Shown here: positions 16,526-25,276 of the stretch, one piece after another
Numbering within the stretch: position 1 is the first letter of the stretch
How the letters are laid out: each line of letters starts with the position of its first letter
Origin: Candidatus Kuenenia stuttgartensis
Lineage (GTDB): Bacteria; Planctomycetota; Planctomycetia; Pirellulales; UBA1268
DNA: 47,071 nucleotides
Reading direction: 5' to 3'
Assembly: GCA_945870505.1 (NCBI GenBank)
Contig: CAMBSN010000012.1
Location: 1-47,071 of the forward strand
Made by a program: the position numbers and the translations under genes
The notes under the pieces: generated by a model
Databases searched by the model: none
What the model was told of the DNA's origin: nothing
The model's input: the letters and a program-made list of their open reading frames with translations, nothing else

Positions 16526-16747
16526 ATGGCCGAGAAAGAACAGGCTCTCGAGGTCGAGGGCGTCGTGACCCAGGCTCTCGCCAATACCCGGTTTCGGGTG
16601 CAGATCACGGGCGGACACATCGTCAACGCCCACGTGGCCGGCCGTATGCGGAAGAACTTCATCCGCATCGTGCCAGGCGACAAGGTGAAGGTCGAACTCT
16701 CTCCTTACGACCTCACCAAGGGCCGGATCACCTTCCGCGAACGGTAG
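16526..16747 (+). CDS. infA: Translation initiation factor IF-1
   Basis: 73 residues from ATG 16526, which has AAGGA six bases upstream; the longer ORF from 16409 overlaps the end of prfB in another frame. The S1-like OB fold is complete: [62 protein letters not shown]-1 binds the A site of the small ribosomal subunit during initiation. It lies 71 bp after prfB on the same strand, so termination and initiation factor genes are neighbours here, and it converges on tex. Confidence 0.96.
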   Translation: MAEKEQALEVEGVVTQALANTRFRVQITGGHIVNAHVAGRMRKNFIRIVPGDKVKVELSPYDLTKGRITFRER

Positions 16748-16777
16748 GAGGCCTAGCGCCATCCGACGCCAAAGCCT

Positions 16778-19303
16778 TCACGAAGCGGCCGGTGCCTCGC
16801 CGTCGTTCTTCTTGTCGAAGAATTGCATGAGGTCTCCGAAGGTGCGGAGCGGCTCCTTGCCCTCGCGCATCTCCTTGGAGATCTTTGACGGCGGTGCCTT
16901 TGGCTTGGCCACGTAGACCCGCGGCTCAGGCTGCCGTGGCGGGCGATCCTGACGCTGCCCACTCGGCCGCTGCGGCCGTGGAGGCCTGGATGGCTGCCGT
17001 TCCGCGGCCCCGCCCCCCTGCGACCGCTGTTCCGCACTGCGGGCCTTCCGCTCCTTCTGCTCCCGGCGGGCCTCCTCCAGGCGCTCCTGCCGCTCACGCT
17101 CCACAGGCGGGATCATTGTCAGCGACACCCGGCGCCTGGCCTTGTCGAGCTCCAGCACCCAGACCTGCACGATCTGCCCCACGCTCACGAAGTCGTGCGG
17201 ATCGCGGACGTACTGGCTGGAAAGCTGGCTGAGATGGACCAGCCCACTGTCGTGGAGGCCGATGTCAACGAAGGCCCCAAAATCGACGACGTTGAGCACC
17301 GAGCCCATCAGCTCCATGCCCACGGCCAGGTCCTCGAGCTTGAGCACGCCCTTCTTGAAGAAGGGCTTGGGGAGGTCTTCGCGGGGATCGCGGCCAGGTC
17401 GCGTCAGTTGCTCGAGGATGTCCGCCAGGAGCAGCCTGCCCACACCCAGTTCCCGGGCGAGCGACTCGAGATCGACTGCGACGGCCTTCTCCGCGAGCGT
17501 CTCGGCCTGCTGCCGCGTCGCGAGATCGGCCACGCTGCCGCCAAGCCGCTCGAGTACTTTCTCCGCAGCGGGGTAGCTCTCCGGGTGAATCCAGGTCGAG
17601 TCGAAGGGATTCGTACCACCCGGAATCTTGAGGAAGCCCACCGCCTGCACGTAGGCAGCCTCCCCGAAACCGGGCACCTCCAGAAACTGCTGCCGCGACG
17701 TGAACGCGCCGTTTTTGGTCCGCCATTCGTGGAAGTTCTTGGCGGTGGTCTGATTGAACCCCGACACCCGCCGGAGCAGTGCGGGGCTGGCGGTGTTCAC
17801 GTCGACACCCACGTAGTTGACGCAGCTCTCGACGACGTTGTCGAGCGAGGCATGGAGGTGCCGCGCCTTCACGTCGTGCTGGTAGAGCCCAACGCCAATG
17901 TTCGCCGGCTCGATCTTCACAAGTTCGGAGAGCGGATCCTGCAGCCGACGGCCGATCGAGATCGCGCCGCGAATCGAGGCCTCGTGGCCAGGCAGCTCCT
18001 CGCGGCCGAACGGGCTCGTCGAGTAGACGCTCGCCCCAGCCTCGTTGACGATCACGTAGCCCACGTCGAGGTCCTGCAGGTCGCCCGCCACCAGATCGGC
18101 GACGAGGTTCTCCGTCTCACGCGCCGCGGCCCCGTTGCCAATGGCGATCACCGTGCAGGCATGATTCCGCACCAGTTCCACGATCTTGGCGGCCGCCGCT
18201 GTCCGCTTGTCCTGCTTGCCGACGACGTGCAGCACCGCGTGGTCCAGCGGCGTGCCGCACTCGTCGATGACGGCCGCCTTGCAGCCGCTCTTGAAGCCGG
18301 GGTCGAGGGCCAGCACCCGGCGTCCTGGCACCGGCGACTGCAGCAGGAGGTTCCGCAGATTGCGAGCGAACACATGGACCGCGTGCGACTCGCAGACGTC
18401 GGTCATTTCCCGGCGGATCTCCCGCTCGAGACTGGGGAGAATCAGCCGCGCCAGGGCATCGCGGGCACACGCCTTGAGCACGTCGGCGTGCGGATGCCCA
18501 GCGGGCACGAGCAGCTCCTCCGCCACCGCCTGCATCTCGTCGGCCTGCCCCTCGATCCGCACCTTGAGGAGCCGGGCCCGCTCGCCGCGGTTGATCGCCA
18601 GGAGCCGATGGGGCGGTACCCGCTGGATGTGCTCGCCGTAGTCGAAGTAGTCGCGATAGTGCTTCTCCTCCTTGGAGAGGGCCTTGCCTTCGCTCTCCAC
18701 CCGCTGACTCTTCAGGTGCGCCGAGCGGTAGAGGATCTCGCGAAGCCGCTGCCGTAGATCGGCCCGTTCGCTGAACTCGTGGGCGATGATGTGGCCGACG
18801 CCAAGAAGCACATCGGCGGCGGCGGGCACCTGCGCGTCGGCATCGACGAAATCGGCCGCCCGGAGGTCGAGGTTCGCGGCCGCGGGGTCGGCGGCGAGGA
18901 TTTCCCGGGCGAGCGGCTCGAGCTTCCGCTGCCGTGCCACCTCCGCGAGAGAGAGCTTCCGGGGCTTGAAGGGAAGGTAGAGATCTTCGAGCTTCTTGGT
19001 GCTCTCGGCCGCGACGATCCGCGATTCGAGTTCGGGCGTGAGCCGGCCCTGCCCATGGATCGTCCTCAGGATCGTCTGCTTGCGATCCGCGAGTTGCCGG
19101 GCGCGGGCCACAGCCTCGGCGATCAGACGGATCTGCTCCTCGTCCAGACCGCCGGTCTGATCACGGCGATACCGCGTGATGAAGGGGACTGTGTTGCCTG
19201 CGTCAAGCAACTCGACCGTCGACTGCACCGCCGCTACGGGTAGCCCGAGCCGCTGGGCAATCAGTCCCAGATCGATAACAGCAGTGATCGCCGTGGATCC
19301 CAT
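16778..19303 (-). CDS. tex: Tex-family RNA-binding protein (S1 domain)
   Basis: 841 residues from ATG 19303; the upstream start at 19405 adds an unlikely leader. Tex is a conserved cytoplasmic protein linked to transcription and RNA metabolism. The order is standard: N-terminal helical region (NTVPFITRYRRDQTGGLDEE), YqgF-like fold (VLALDPGFKSGCKAAVIDEC), helix-hairpin-helix stretch (YVGVDVNTASPALLRRVSGF), and S1 domain at about 660-735 (GSVLNVVDFGAFVDIGLHDS). A tail of about 100 residues rich in Arg, Gln, Pro and Glu (RREQKERKARSAEQRSQGG) then extends the protein past the usual length of about 770. It is probably disordered and could help bind RNA. The gene converges on infA and is divergent from the aminotransferase gene. 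Confidence 0.93.
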   Translation of the reverse strand: MGSTAITAVIDLGLIAQRLGLPVAAVQSTVELLDAGNTVPFITRYRRDQTGGLDEEQIRLIAEAVARARQLADRKQTILRTIHGQGRLTPELESRIVAAESTKKLEDLYLPFKPRKLSLAEVARQRKLEPLAREILAADPAAANLDLRAADFVDADAQVPAAADVLLGVGHIIAHEFSERADLRQRLREILYRSAHLKSQRVESEGKALSKEEKHYRDYFDYGEHIQRVPPHRLLAINRGERARLLKVRIEGQADEMQAVAEELLVPAGHPHADVLKACARDALARLILPSLEREIRREMTDVCESHAVHVFARNLRNLLLQSPVPGRRVLALDPGFKSGCKAAVIDECGTPLDHAVLHVVGKQDKRTAAAAKIVELVRNHACTVIAIGNGAAARETENLVADLVAGDLQDLDVGYVIVNEAGASVYSTSPFGREELPGHEASIRGAISIGRRLQDPLSELVKIEPANIGVGLYQHDVKARHLHASLDNVVESCVNYVGVDVNTASPALLRRVSGFNQTTAKNFHEWRTKNGAFTSRQQFLEVPGFGEAAYVQAVGFLKIPGGTNPFDSTWIHPESYPAAEKVLERLGGSVADLATRQQAETLAEKAVAVDLESLARELGVGRLLLADILEQLTRPGRDPREDLPKPFFKKGVLKLEDLAVGMELMGSVLNVVDFGAFVDIGLHDSGLVHLSQLSSQYVRDPHDFVSVGQIVQVWVLELDKARRRVSLTMIPPVERERQERLEEARREQKERKARSAEQRSQGGGAAERQPSRPPRPQRPSGQRQDRPPRQPEPRVYVAKPKAPPSKISKEMREGKEPLRTFGDLMQFFDKKNDGEAPAAS

Positions 19304-19717
19304 CCCGCTCGCGGCCCAACCACTCGAAGTGGCCGATCCGCGCAACTCTCCTCCGTAATCCCCGTCTCCTGCGCATGCGGGCAGGCGGCAGCGGATCTGG
19401 AACAAGTGAAGAATCTAGGCCGTTCCCCCGACCTGTGTCAAACACTGAAAGCCGGCCACTCCCCGCGGGCCCCCCAGCCTGCCGCGATTCTCCGCCTCAC
19501 CACCACGTTGCCTGCCCTTGACCCTCAGTCTCGAGTTCGCCTATTCCCCGCTCGTCGCGGCGTGTTGGACGCCCGGCGACGGCCCTTTGACCCAGCCCAC
19601 AGATTCCATTGGAGAGGCCTGCAGGATCGTGACGATCACGAAGTGTGGCCCGGTCGTGCCGTCCGCACGACCGTGACCGCCACCATCCACGATAGGCCAG
19701 ACGGAGTTCGCCCCACC
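19304..19717. other. Intergenic region between tex and the aminotransferase gene
   Basis: 414 bp between two divergent starts. Apart from one possible rightward promoter (19518-19547) I see no gene, repeat or RNA. The ORF track reads through it on both strands, but without start context or any recognisable protein. Confidence 0.5.
19518..19547 (+). promoter_or_regulatory. Possible promoter of the aminotransferase gene
   Basis: TTGACC, 18-bp spacer, TATTCC. It lies about 170 bp before the ATG at 19718, so if used it leaves a long leader. Confidence 0.25.
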
Positions 19718-20992
19718 ATGATTCGCCGCAGCACCGACGCCAACGTCACCGAGACCACCCTTCCCGCCTCGGACCTGCTGCCCTCTGTGCCGCTGCTCGC
19801 CCTCGACCGCCAGTACGACGCCCTCCGCGATCAGATCCGTGAGGCCATCAACCGCGTCTGTGACTCGGGCCGGTTCGTCCTGGGCCCGGACGTCGCCGAA
19901 CTCGAGGCCGAACTCGCCAAGGCCCTCGACGTGCCCCACGTGATCTCGTGTGCCTCCGGGAGCGATGCTCTGCTCCTGGCGCTGATGGCCTTCGGCATCG
20001 GCGCCGGCGACGAGGTGATCGTCCCCAGCTACACCTTCTTCGCGACGGCCAGCGCCGTCACCCGATTGGGCGCCGTTCCGATCTTTGCCGACATCGACCC
20101 CACGACCTATCTCGTCGATCCCCGCGACGTCGAGCGGAAGATCAGCACCCGCACCCGCGCGATCGTGCCGGTCCATCTCTTCGGACGCACCGCCGACATG
20201 GACGCCCTGACCCCGATCGCCGCACGAGCCGGGATACCGATCGTGGAAGACGCGGCCCAGTCGATCCTCTCGACGTGGCACGGTCGCTGCTCCGGTAGCC
20301 TCGGCGACGTTGGCTGCTTCAGCTTCTATCCCACCAAAAACCTCGGTGGCGCCGGCGATGGCGGCTTCCTCACGACCACCCGCGACGACATCGCCAAGTC
20401 GTTGAAGTTGCTTCGTGTCCACGGCATGGAACCGCGCTACTACCACGAGGTGATCGGCATCAACAGTCGCCTCGACTCGATCCAGGCCGCTGTGCTCCGC
20501 GTCAAACTGCCGCATCTCGACACCTGGACGACCGCCCGGCAGGTGAATGCCGCCCGATATCGAGACCTGTTCGCCGAGTACGACTTGGCCAGTCGCGTGG
20601 CCGTGCCGGGCGATGAGCCGCGTGGCCGGCATGTCTGGAACCAGTTCGTGGTCCGCGTGCTTGGCGACGAACGCGACGCCCTGCGGGCGCATCTCGCCAA
20701 GCGGGGCGTAGGCACGGAGATCTACTATCCCGTGCCACTCCACCTGCAGAAGTGCTTCACGCACCTCGGCTGGGCGAAGGGCGACCTGCCGGAAACCGAG
20801 CGGGCCGCGGAGCAGACGATCGCGCTGCCGATTTTCCCTGAACTCGAGGCAGCCGAGCAGCGGACGGTGGTCGCTCGGATCGCCGAGTTCTTCGGCGCAG
20901 AACGAACGGAAACGGCCGCGGCCAAGTCGGCGCTGCCGATGCCCCACGTGCTCCGCCGCGCCGTCGGCAAGGCCGACGACGTGCGCTGCTGA
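19718..20992 (+). CDS. DegT/DnrJ/EryC1/StrS-family PLP aminotransferase
   Basis: 424 residues from ATG 19718; the track's longer frame reads into the upstream gap. The fold is that of sugar aminotransferases: FVLGPDVAELEAELAKAL, SCASGSDALLLALMAFGIGA, DEVIVPSYTFFATASAVTRL, VPVHLFGRTADMDALTPIAA, VEDAAQSILSTWHG (the aspartate that pairs with the PLP ring) and CFSFYPTKNLGGAGDGGFLT with the PLP lysine. These enzymes move an amino group from glutamate onto a keto group of a nucleotide sugar, for example in surface polysaccharide synthesis. The exact sugar is not decidable from sequence alone. No other sugar-pathway gene is adjacent, so it is not part of an obvious cluster. Confidence 0.9.
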   Translation: MIRRSTDANVTETTLPASDLLPSVPLLALDRQYDALRDQIREAINRVCDSGRFVLGPDVAELEAELAKALDVPHVISCASGSDALLLALMAFGIGAGDEVIVPSYTFFATASAVTRLGAVPIFADIDPTTYLVDPRDVERKISTRTRAIVPVHLFGRTADMDALTPIAARAGIPIVEDAAQSILSTWHGRCSGSLGDVGCFSFYPTKNLGGAGDGGFLTTTRDDIAKSLKLLRVHGMEPRYYHEVIGINSRLDSIQAAVLRVKLPHLDTWTTARQVNAARYRDLFAEYDLASRVAVPGDEPRGRHVWNQFVVRVLGDERDALRAHLAKRGVGTEIYYPVPLHLQKCFTHLGWAKGDLPETERAAEQTIALPIFPELEAAEQRTVVARIAEFFGAERTETAAAKSALPMPHVLRRAVGKADDVRC

Positions 20993-21096
20993 GGGCGAGC
21001 GGCCTCTCTTCTTTCCGCGGGCGTGCGGGGCGCCAGGATTGCAGGTAGGATTCCGGGCACCATTCGCCCCTGTCCTCCTCGATCTCTCTATCCGAC

Positions 21097-22236
21097 ATGG
21101 CTACGAAGTCGAAACGCCCCCCAAAGGCCGCTGACAAACTGCCCGTCATCGACCAGAAGACGCTCCGGCTGATCGTTGATCTCGCCGACGAGGTGGCGAC
21201 CGCTGCTGAGAAGAAGCGCGACCCCCACCTCGACATCCCCACCCGCAGCCTTTCGAACGTCCGCTTCAACAAGGCGCGGAAGATCATCGAGATGGGGGGG
21301 CAGTGCAACCGCCGCCAACTCTTCAACCTCTCCCAGGCGAAGAGCTACATGCAGACGCTGCTGGTGGCCACCGGCTGCAAGCAGCTCATCGACCAGCAGA
21401 AGACCACCAGCATCCGAGGTCTCTACTACCTTCTCAAGCACACGATCGAGGGCACCCGCGAGGAGACCTTCGCCACGCAGGAGGAGTGCGACCCGATCAT
21501 CGAGGACCTGGAGGTGACGCTCGAGAGCCTCCGCGAGGAACTCCACGTCTACGCCAGCAACCGTGGCGGCATGGTGGGGCCGATCACCCTGATCGACTCG
21601 GGCGACGAGATCGACTGCTCGCGAATGGGTTCCGGCGGCTACTCGATCCCGTCGATCGTCGAAGCCGACATCGTGAAGTTCAAGTCGTGCGACGCGAAAT
21701 ACATCCTCCACGTCGAGAAGGACACCGTCTGGCGCCGGTTCAACGAAGACAAGTTCTGGCGGAAGCACAACTGCCTCCTCACGCACGGCGGCGGCCAGCC
21801 GCCCCGAGGCGTCCGGCGGATGCTCTATCGGCTCCACAACGAACTCAAACTGCCTGTTTACTGCCTGCTCGACAACGATCCCTGGGGCTACTACATCTAC
21901 TCGGTGCTCAAGCAGGGATCGATCAATCTCGCCTATGAGTCGAAGCGGATGGCCATCCCCGAGGCCCGCTTCCTCGGCATCCGTTCCCGCGACTATCAGC
22001 GGTGCAAGCTTTCCCCGAGCGTGCAGATCCAGCTCAACGACACCGACATCAAGCGAGCCAAGCAGATCGCCGCCTACCCGTGGTTCGCCGGCAAGAAGGC
22101 CTGGCAGAAGGAAATCGAGACCATGCTCACCAACGGCTTCAAGCTGGAGGTCGAGTCGCTGATCTCGAAGGACATCAGCTACGTCACCGACACCTACACG
22201 CCGGAACGCCTAGCGGAAGCCGACTGGCTCGACTGA
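21097..22236 (+). CDS. Top6A/Spo11-like DNA topoisomerase VI subunit A homologue
   Basis: 379 residues, about full length for the A subunit of topoisomerase VI. Seen: a winged-helix/CAP-like part with TTSIRGLYYLLKHT, where Y110 or Y111 is the likely DNA-cleaving tyrosine (family motif REIYY). A Toprim fold follows with E207 in ILHVEKDTVWRRF, then LLTHGGGQPPRGVRRMLYRL, and the metal-binding aspartates in CLLDNDPWGYYIY (D259, D261). In the family the A subunit makes a two-strand break and works with a GHKL-ATPase B subunit. No such gene is next to it here. Homologues exist in archaea, plants and some bacteria including planctomycetes. It may act with an unlinked B subunit or alone, as Spo11 and some mobile-element relatives do. 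Confidence 0.88.
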   Translation: MATKSKRPPKAADKLPVIDQKTLRLIVDLADEVATAAEKKRDPHLDIPTRSLSNVRFNKARKIIEMGGQCNRRQLFNLSQAKSYMQTLLVATGCKQLIDQQKTTSIRGLYYLLKHTIEGTREETFATQEECDPIIEDLEVTLESLREELHVYASNRGGMVGPITLIDSGDEIDCSRMGSGGYSIPSIVEADIVKFKSCDAKYILHVEKDTVWRRFNEDKFWRKHNCLLTHGGGQPPRGVRRMLYRLHNELKLPVYCLLDNDPWGYYIYSVLKQGSINLAYESKRMAIPEARFLGIRSRDYQRCKLSPSVQIQLNDTDIKRAKQIAAYPWFAGKKAWQKEIETMLTNGFKLEVESLISKDISYVTDTYTPERLAEADWLD

Positions 22237-22333
22237 TACTCGCTGCGCTTGATCCTTGAGCGGCGTATCGCCACCGCAGCCGGTATCGCGTGCGAGCGAC
22301 GATGGCCCGTTCCCAATGGGAGCAGAAAACGCA

Positions 22334-22398
22334 CACAGGTTGACAACCTGTGCTACGAGAGGCAGCGAGAATACACACAGGTTGAAAACCTGTGCTAC
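22334..22398 (+). repeat. Two direct CACAGGTTGAAAACCTGTG repeats with a shared tail
   Basis: Units at 22334-22356 (one mismatch, TTGACAACC) and 22376-22398 (perfect), 42 bp apart. Both continue with TGTGCTACGAGAGGCAGCGA, so the duplicated segment is longer than the palindrome itself. Confidence 0.85.
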
Positions 22399-22410
22399 GA
22401 GAGGCAGCGA

Positions 22411-22567
22411 GGGGCTGCCCGTGCCCGAGAGCCGGCGTTGCTGGTCGAGCGAAGCCACGACCAATCCGCCTGCGGCGGATCGGTGCCCGGCGAAGCGAGA
22501 GCGGCATCGAGTGAGCCGAGGGCAGGATGCCCGAGGCGAACGTCCGGCGATGGGCATGGGCAGCCCC
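22411..22567. repeat. Hairpin repeat element with GGGGCTGCCCGTGCCC ends (copy B)
   Basis: 157 bp with inverted ends GGGGCTGCCCGTGCCC and GGGCATGGGCAGCCCC (15 of 16 pairs). It shares GAGCCGGCGTTGCTG and AACGTCCGGCGA with copy A at 12529-12660 but has a longer, different middle. That pattern of conserved stem and variable loop suggests selection on structure or on the ends. Confidence 0.75.
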
Positions 22568-22589
22568 GAGCCTCGTGAACGCCTCAGGT

Positions 22590-23531
22590 TCACGTGTGAC
22601 CCGTATGGGTCCCCTTTTTGGCCATGCACGCAATCAGCGCCGCGCCGACCGGCACGACGAGGTCTCCCAGGGCGGCCAGCAGCACCGGAGGCGGCGGTCT
22701 GAGGGCTTCAAGCACGAAGCCGTGAAGGTGTGTGGCGACGGCGGCCCGCCACGGCTCCCCAATGCCCGCGACGCCCCCGCCGAGCACGATCGCATCGGGG
22801 TTGAGAAGCTGCACCGCATGCGAGAGACCGAAGGCGTAGGAGCGGGCGGTTCGGTCCACGATGGCTGCCGCCTCCACATCGCCCGCCGCGATCGCCCGAC
22901 CGAGGCAACGTGCCGAAGGGGGCATTCCAGCCGCAGCCAGCGCCAGCCCTCCGTGTGGATTCGCCTCGACCACAGCCCGCACCTGCCGGTCGAGGCTCCA
23001 GCCCGAGACCACGTCCTCGATGATGGGCCCGTCGATCGCGAGTCGTAGGTGACCGATCTCCATCTCCCCAGGCACGCGGCCGTGATAGATGCGGCCCCCC
23101 ACGACGAGTCCGCCTCCGACGCCGCTCCCCACGTTGGAATAGACCACGGCGTGAAAGCCTCGCGCCGCACCGACAACGGCTTCAGCCAGCGCGGCGGCGT
23201 TGGAATCATTTTCGAGAGTGGTCGGTAGCCCCGTTCGTTCGGCCACCCACGACATGAGTGGAAAGCCGCCCCAGCCCGTGACCTGGTGACTGGTCGCCAC
23301 CGTGCCGTGGACGCGATCAACCGGCCCGCCGAAGCCGATGCCCACCGCTTCCAGCGGCTCGTGCGCCAAAGGCACTGCTTCAGCGACAAGGCGTTCCAAG
23401 ACATTCAGCACGGCGGCGGCAGCGGAGGCAGCGGCGACCGACCCCCGCGCGGTTGCGGACACGACCCCGGTGGCTGACACCACCGCGACTTGGAGTTTTG
23501 TGCCGCCGATCTCAATGCCGAGAAACGCCAT
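22590..23531 (-). CDS. ROK-family sugar kinase-like protein lacking the zinc motif
   Basis: 313 residues. The ASKHA kinase fold is clear: MAFLGIEIGGTKLQVAVV is the first phosphate loop, GIGFGGPVDRVHGTV, PTTLENDSNAAALAEAVVGA has the catalytic aspartate region, YSNVGSGVGGGLVVGGRIYH is the second phosphate loop, and LNPDAIVLGGGVAGIGE is the adenosine loop. ROK proteins phosphorylate glucose, N-acetylmannosamine and similar sugars, or act as regulators. The expected HxxxxxxGxxCxCGxxGCxE zinc site is replaced by EIGHLRLAIDGPIIEDVVSG: the histidine stays but the cysteine block is gone. No DNA-binding domain is present, so a kinase role is likelier than a repressor role. It starts 18 bp after the coiled-coil membrane gene and may be the last gene of that transcript. 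Confidence 0.85.
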   Translation of the reverse strand: MAFLGIEIGGTKLQVAVVSATGVVSATARGSVAAASAAAAVLNVLERLVAEAVPLAHEPLEAVGIGFGGPVDRVHGTVATSHQVTGWGGFPLMSWVAERTGLPTTLENDSNAAALAEAVVGAARGFHAVVYSNVGSGVGGGLVVGGRIYHGRVPGEMEIGHLRLAIDGPIIEDVVSGWSLDRQVRAVVEANPHGGLALAAAGMPPSARCLGRAIAAGDVEAAAIVDRTARSYAFGLSHAVQLLNPDAIVLGGGVAGIGEPWRAAVATHLHGFVLEALRPPPPVLLAALGDLVVPVGAALIACMAKKGTHTGHT

Positions 23532-23549
23532 GTCACCCTCGACGCAAGC

Positions 23550-24392
23550 CTACGCTTCCTCGCGGAGCATCGCGGGCGGCTCGTCGAGGTCCTCGAGTTC
23601 CGGCGGGAGCTGGAGTTGTCGCATCGTCTCGTCGGTCTTCCGCATGCCCTCGGCCACCTCGTCCACCCGCTGGGCGATGTCGGTGACGTCGCGCTTCGCC
23701 ACGGAGCTCTCCGCCAGCGCGGCGATTTTGGCCTCGAGCCGCTCGATCTCGGCGGCCACGAGGTCGAGTTTCCGCCGGGCCTCGTCGATGTTGTCGAGTC
23801 GCTCCTGGCTCGTCTTGAGATGATCCTCGAGGGCGGCCCGCATCTGGGCCGAGCCGGTATCGTCCTTGGGTAGCTTCGCCAGCCGCCGCTCCAGGTCGGC
23901 GATCCGCGCCCGGATCGCACCGTCGTCGGTGTGGTCGAGGAAGTCCGAGAGCGTCGAGGCGCCCCAGATCATTCGCAGGTAGCCCCAGAGCAGCCGATCG
24001 AGTGATTCCAGTGCCGTCTTATCAGGTCCGCTTCCATCCGGCCCCCGCATGCTGCCACCAAGCTCCACGAGCTTCAGGCAGTGATCGCGGAGCTGGTCGA
24101 AACGCTTGAGCAGCGCCGGTGGAAGATTCTTGCGGATGCGCTCGTAGGCCTCGCGGGCTCCCAGGGCCTCCGCCGCCCGCCGGGACTTCGCATCCTGAGC
24201 TTCGACGGCGCTACGAAATCGCTCGTTGGCCAGCATGCTCGCGAGGTAGTAGACCTCCCCGGCGAGCACCAGCGGCAGGACGATGCCGGGAAAGCCGCTG
24301 ATGAAGGCCGCCGCCACGCCGCCTCCGAACAGGAGCAAGTTCCACCTCGTGGTGAACGCGGTCTTCAGGTAGGCACCGACGCGGCTAAACAC
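23550..24392 (-). CDS. Membrane-anchored coiled-coil protein of the PspA/ABC cluster
   Basis: 280 residues, starting at GTG 24392, whose first base is the last base of the preceding ABC-ATPase stop (TAGTG). The ORF track merges it with a spurious upstream frame (23550-25406). Residues 17-47 are hydrophobic (WNLLLFGGGVAAAFISGFPG, then IVLPLVLAGEVYYLASM), one long or two short membrane segments. The middle is helical (EALGAREAYERIRKNLPPAL) and residues about 175-255 form a coiled coil (LEDHLKTSQERLDNIDEARR, AAEIERLEAKIAALAESSVA). The end is acidic. I know no named family. The start overlap implies coupling to the transporter, so it is probably a cytoplasm-facing scaffold for that machine. Confidence 0.7.
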   Translation of the reverse strand: MFSRVGAYLKTAFTTRWNLLLFGGGVAAAFISGFPGIVLPLVLAGEVYYLASMLANERFRSAVEAQDAKSRRAAEALGAREAYERIRKNLPPALLKRFDQLRDHCLKLVELGGSMRGPDGSGPDKTALESLDRLLWGYLRMIWGASTLSDFLDHTDDGAIRARIADLERRLAKLPKDDTGSAQMRAALEDHLKTSQERLDNIDEARRKLDLVAAEIERLEAKIAALAESSVAKRDVTDIAQRVDEVAEGMRKTDETMRQLQLPPELEDLDEPPAMLREEA

Positions 24393-25276
24393 TATCGGCT
24401 CGCTCCAGTGGGCCGCTTGGCGGCCGCCTCGACCTGCTCGATCCGGGCGTGCAGGGCGTTGACCTGCTCGTGAAACCACGGCTCCGACTGTACCTCGCGG
24501 GCGGGCGCCGAGGCCGCCGGCAGCCGGATCTCGTCGATAATCCTGCCTGGCGTCGTCGCCATCACGAACACGCGATCCCCAAGATACACCGCCTCCTCGA
24601 CCGAGTGGGTCACGAAGAGCACCGTCGCCTCCACCTCCCGCCAGAGCTTCACGAGCAGATCCTGCATGTCGAGGCGGGTCGCCGGGTCGAGGGCTCCGAA
24701 CGGTTCGTCCATGAGGATGACCCGCGGCCGGAGGATCAGCGTGCGGGCAATCGCCACCCGCTGCCGCATGCCGCCGGAGAGTTCGTGTGGATATTTTCCC
24801 GCGTCGCGCCGCGGGTTGAGCCCGACCTTGGCGATCCACTCGAGCCCGGCCGCTTCCCGCTCCCGGCGTGGGGTGCCGCGGCACTCGAGGCCAAACGCCA
24901 CGTTGTCGAGCACCGTACGGTTGTCGAAGCTCGTGTAGTCCTGAAACACCATCCCACGATCGGCCGCGGGCCCGACGATCGACCGACCGAGCACCGTCAC
25001 GCTGCCACTGGTTGGCGGATGCTGCGGCTCGAGTCCAGCCACAAGCCTGAGCACGGTGCTCTTCCCACAGCCGCTCGGTCCCAGGAACGACGAAATCTCG
25101 CCGTGGCCCACGATGTCGGGAATCGTGAAGCTCACGGAAGAGATCGCCACGTATTCCCGGGGCGTGCCCTCGCCGTAGATCTTGGTGACGTGGCGAAACT
25201 CCACCGCAGGCGGCCGATCGACGGCTGGCGGCACTGATGGGACCGGCAGCGCGGCGGGGGGCGTGGCGTCGCTCAT
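24392..25276 (-). CDS. ABC transporter ATPase, nitrate/sulfonate/taurine type
   Basis: 294 residues from ATG 25276, which overlaps the permease stop as ATGA. All nucleotide-binding motifs are intact: Walker A FLGPSGCGKSTVLRLVAGL, Q-loop in GMVFQDYTSFDNRTVLDNV, signature HELSGGMRQRVAIARTLILR, Walker B VILMDEPFGALDP and H-loop TVLFVTHSVEEAVYLGDRVF. This is the SsuB/TauB/NrtD group, importers of sulfonates, nitrate, cyanate and similar small ions. About 30 N-terminal residues are proline- and alanine-rich (MSDATPPAALPVPSVPPAVD) and precede the conserved EFRHVTKIYGEGTPREYVAI. It powers the permease upstream and is coupled downstream to the coiled-coil gene. Confidence 0.93.
   Translation of the reverse strand: MSDATPPAALPVPSVPPAVDRPPAVEFRHVTKIYGEGTPREYVAISSVSFTIPDIVGHGEISSFLGPSGCGKSTVLRLVAGLEPQHPPTSGSVTVLGRSIVGPAADRGMVFQDYTSFDNRTVLDNVAFGLECRGTPRREREAAGLEWIAKVGLNPRRDAGKYPHELSGGMRQRVAIARTLILRPRVILMDEPFGALDPATRLDMQDLLVKLWREVEATVLFVTHSVEEAVYLGDRVFVMATTPGRIIDEIRLPAASAPAREVQSEPWFHEQVNALHARIEQVEAAAKRPTGASR

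Larger units (their letters stand above)
22237..22589. other. Intergenic region with repeats
   Basis: This 353-bp gap between the Top6A-like gene and the ROK gene holds two direct copies of the CACAGGTTGAAAACCTGTG unit and hairpin element B. I see no protein gene in it. Confidence 0.7.
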
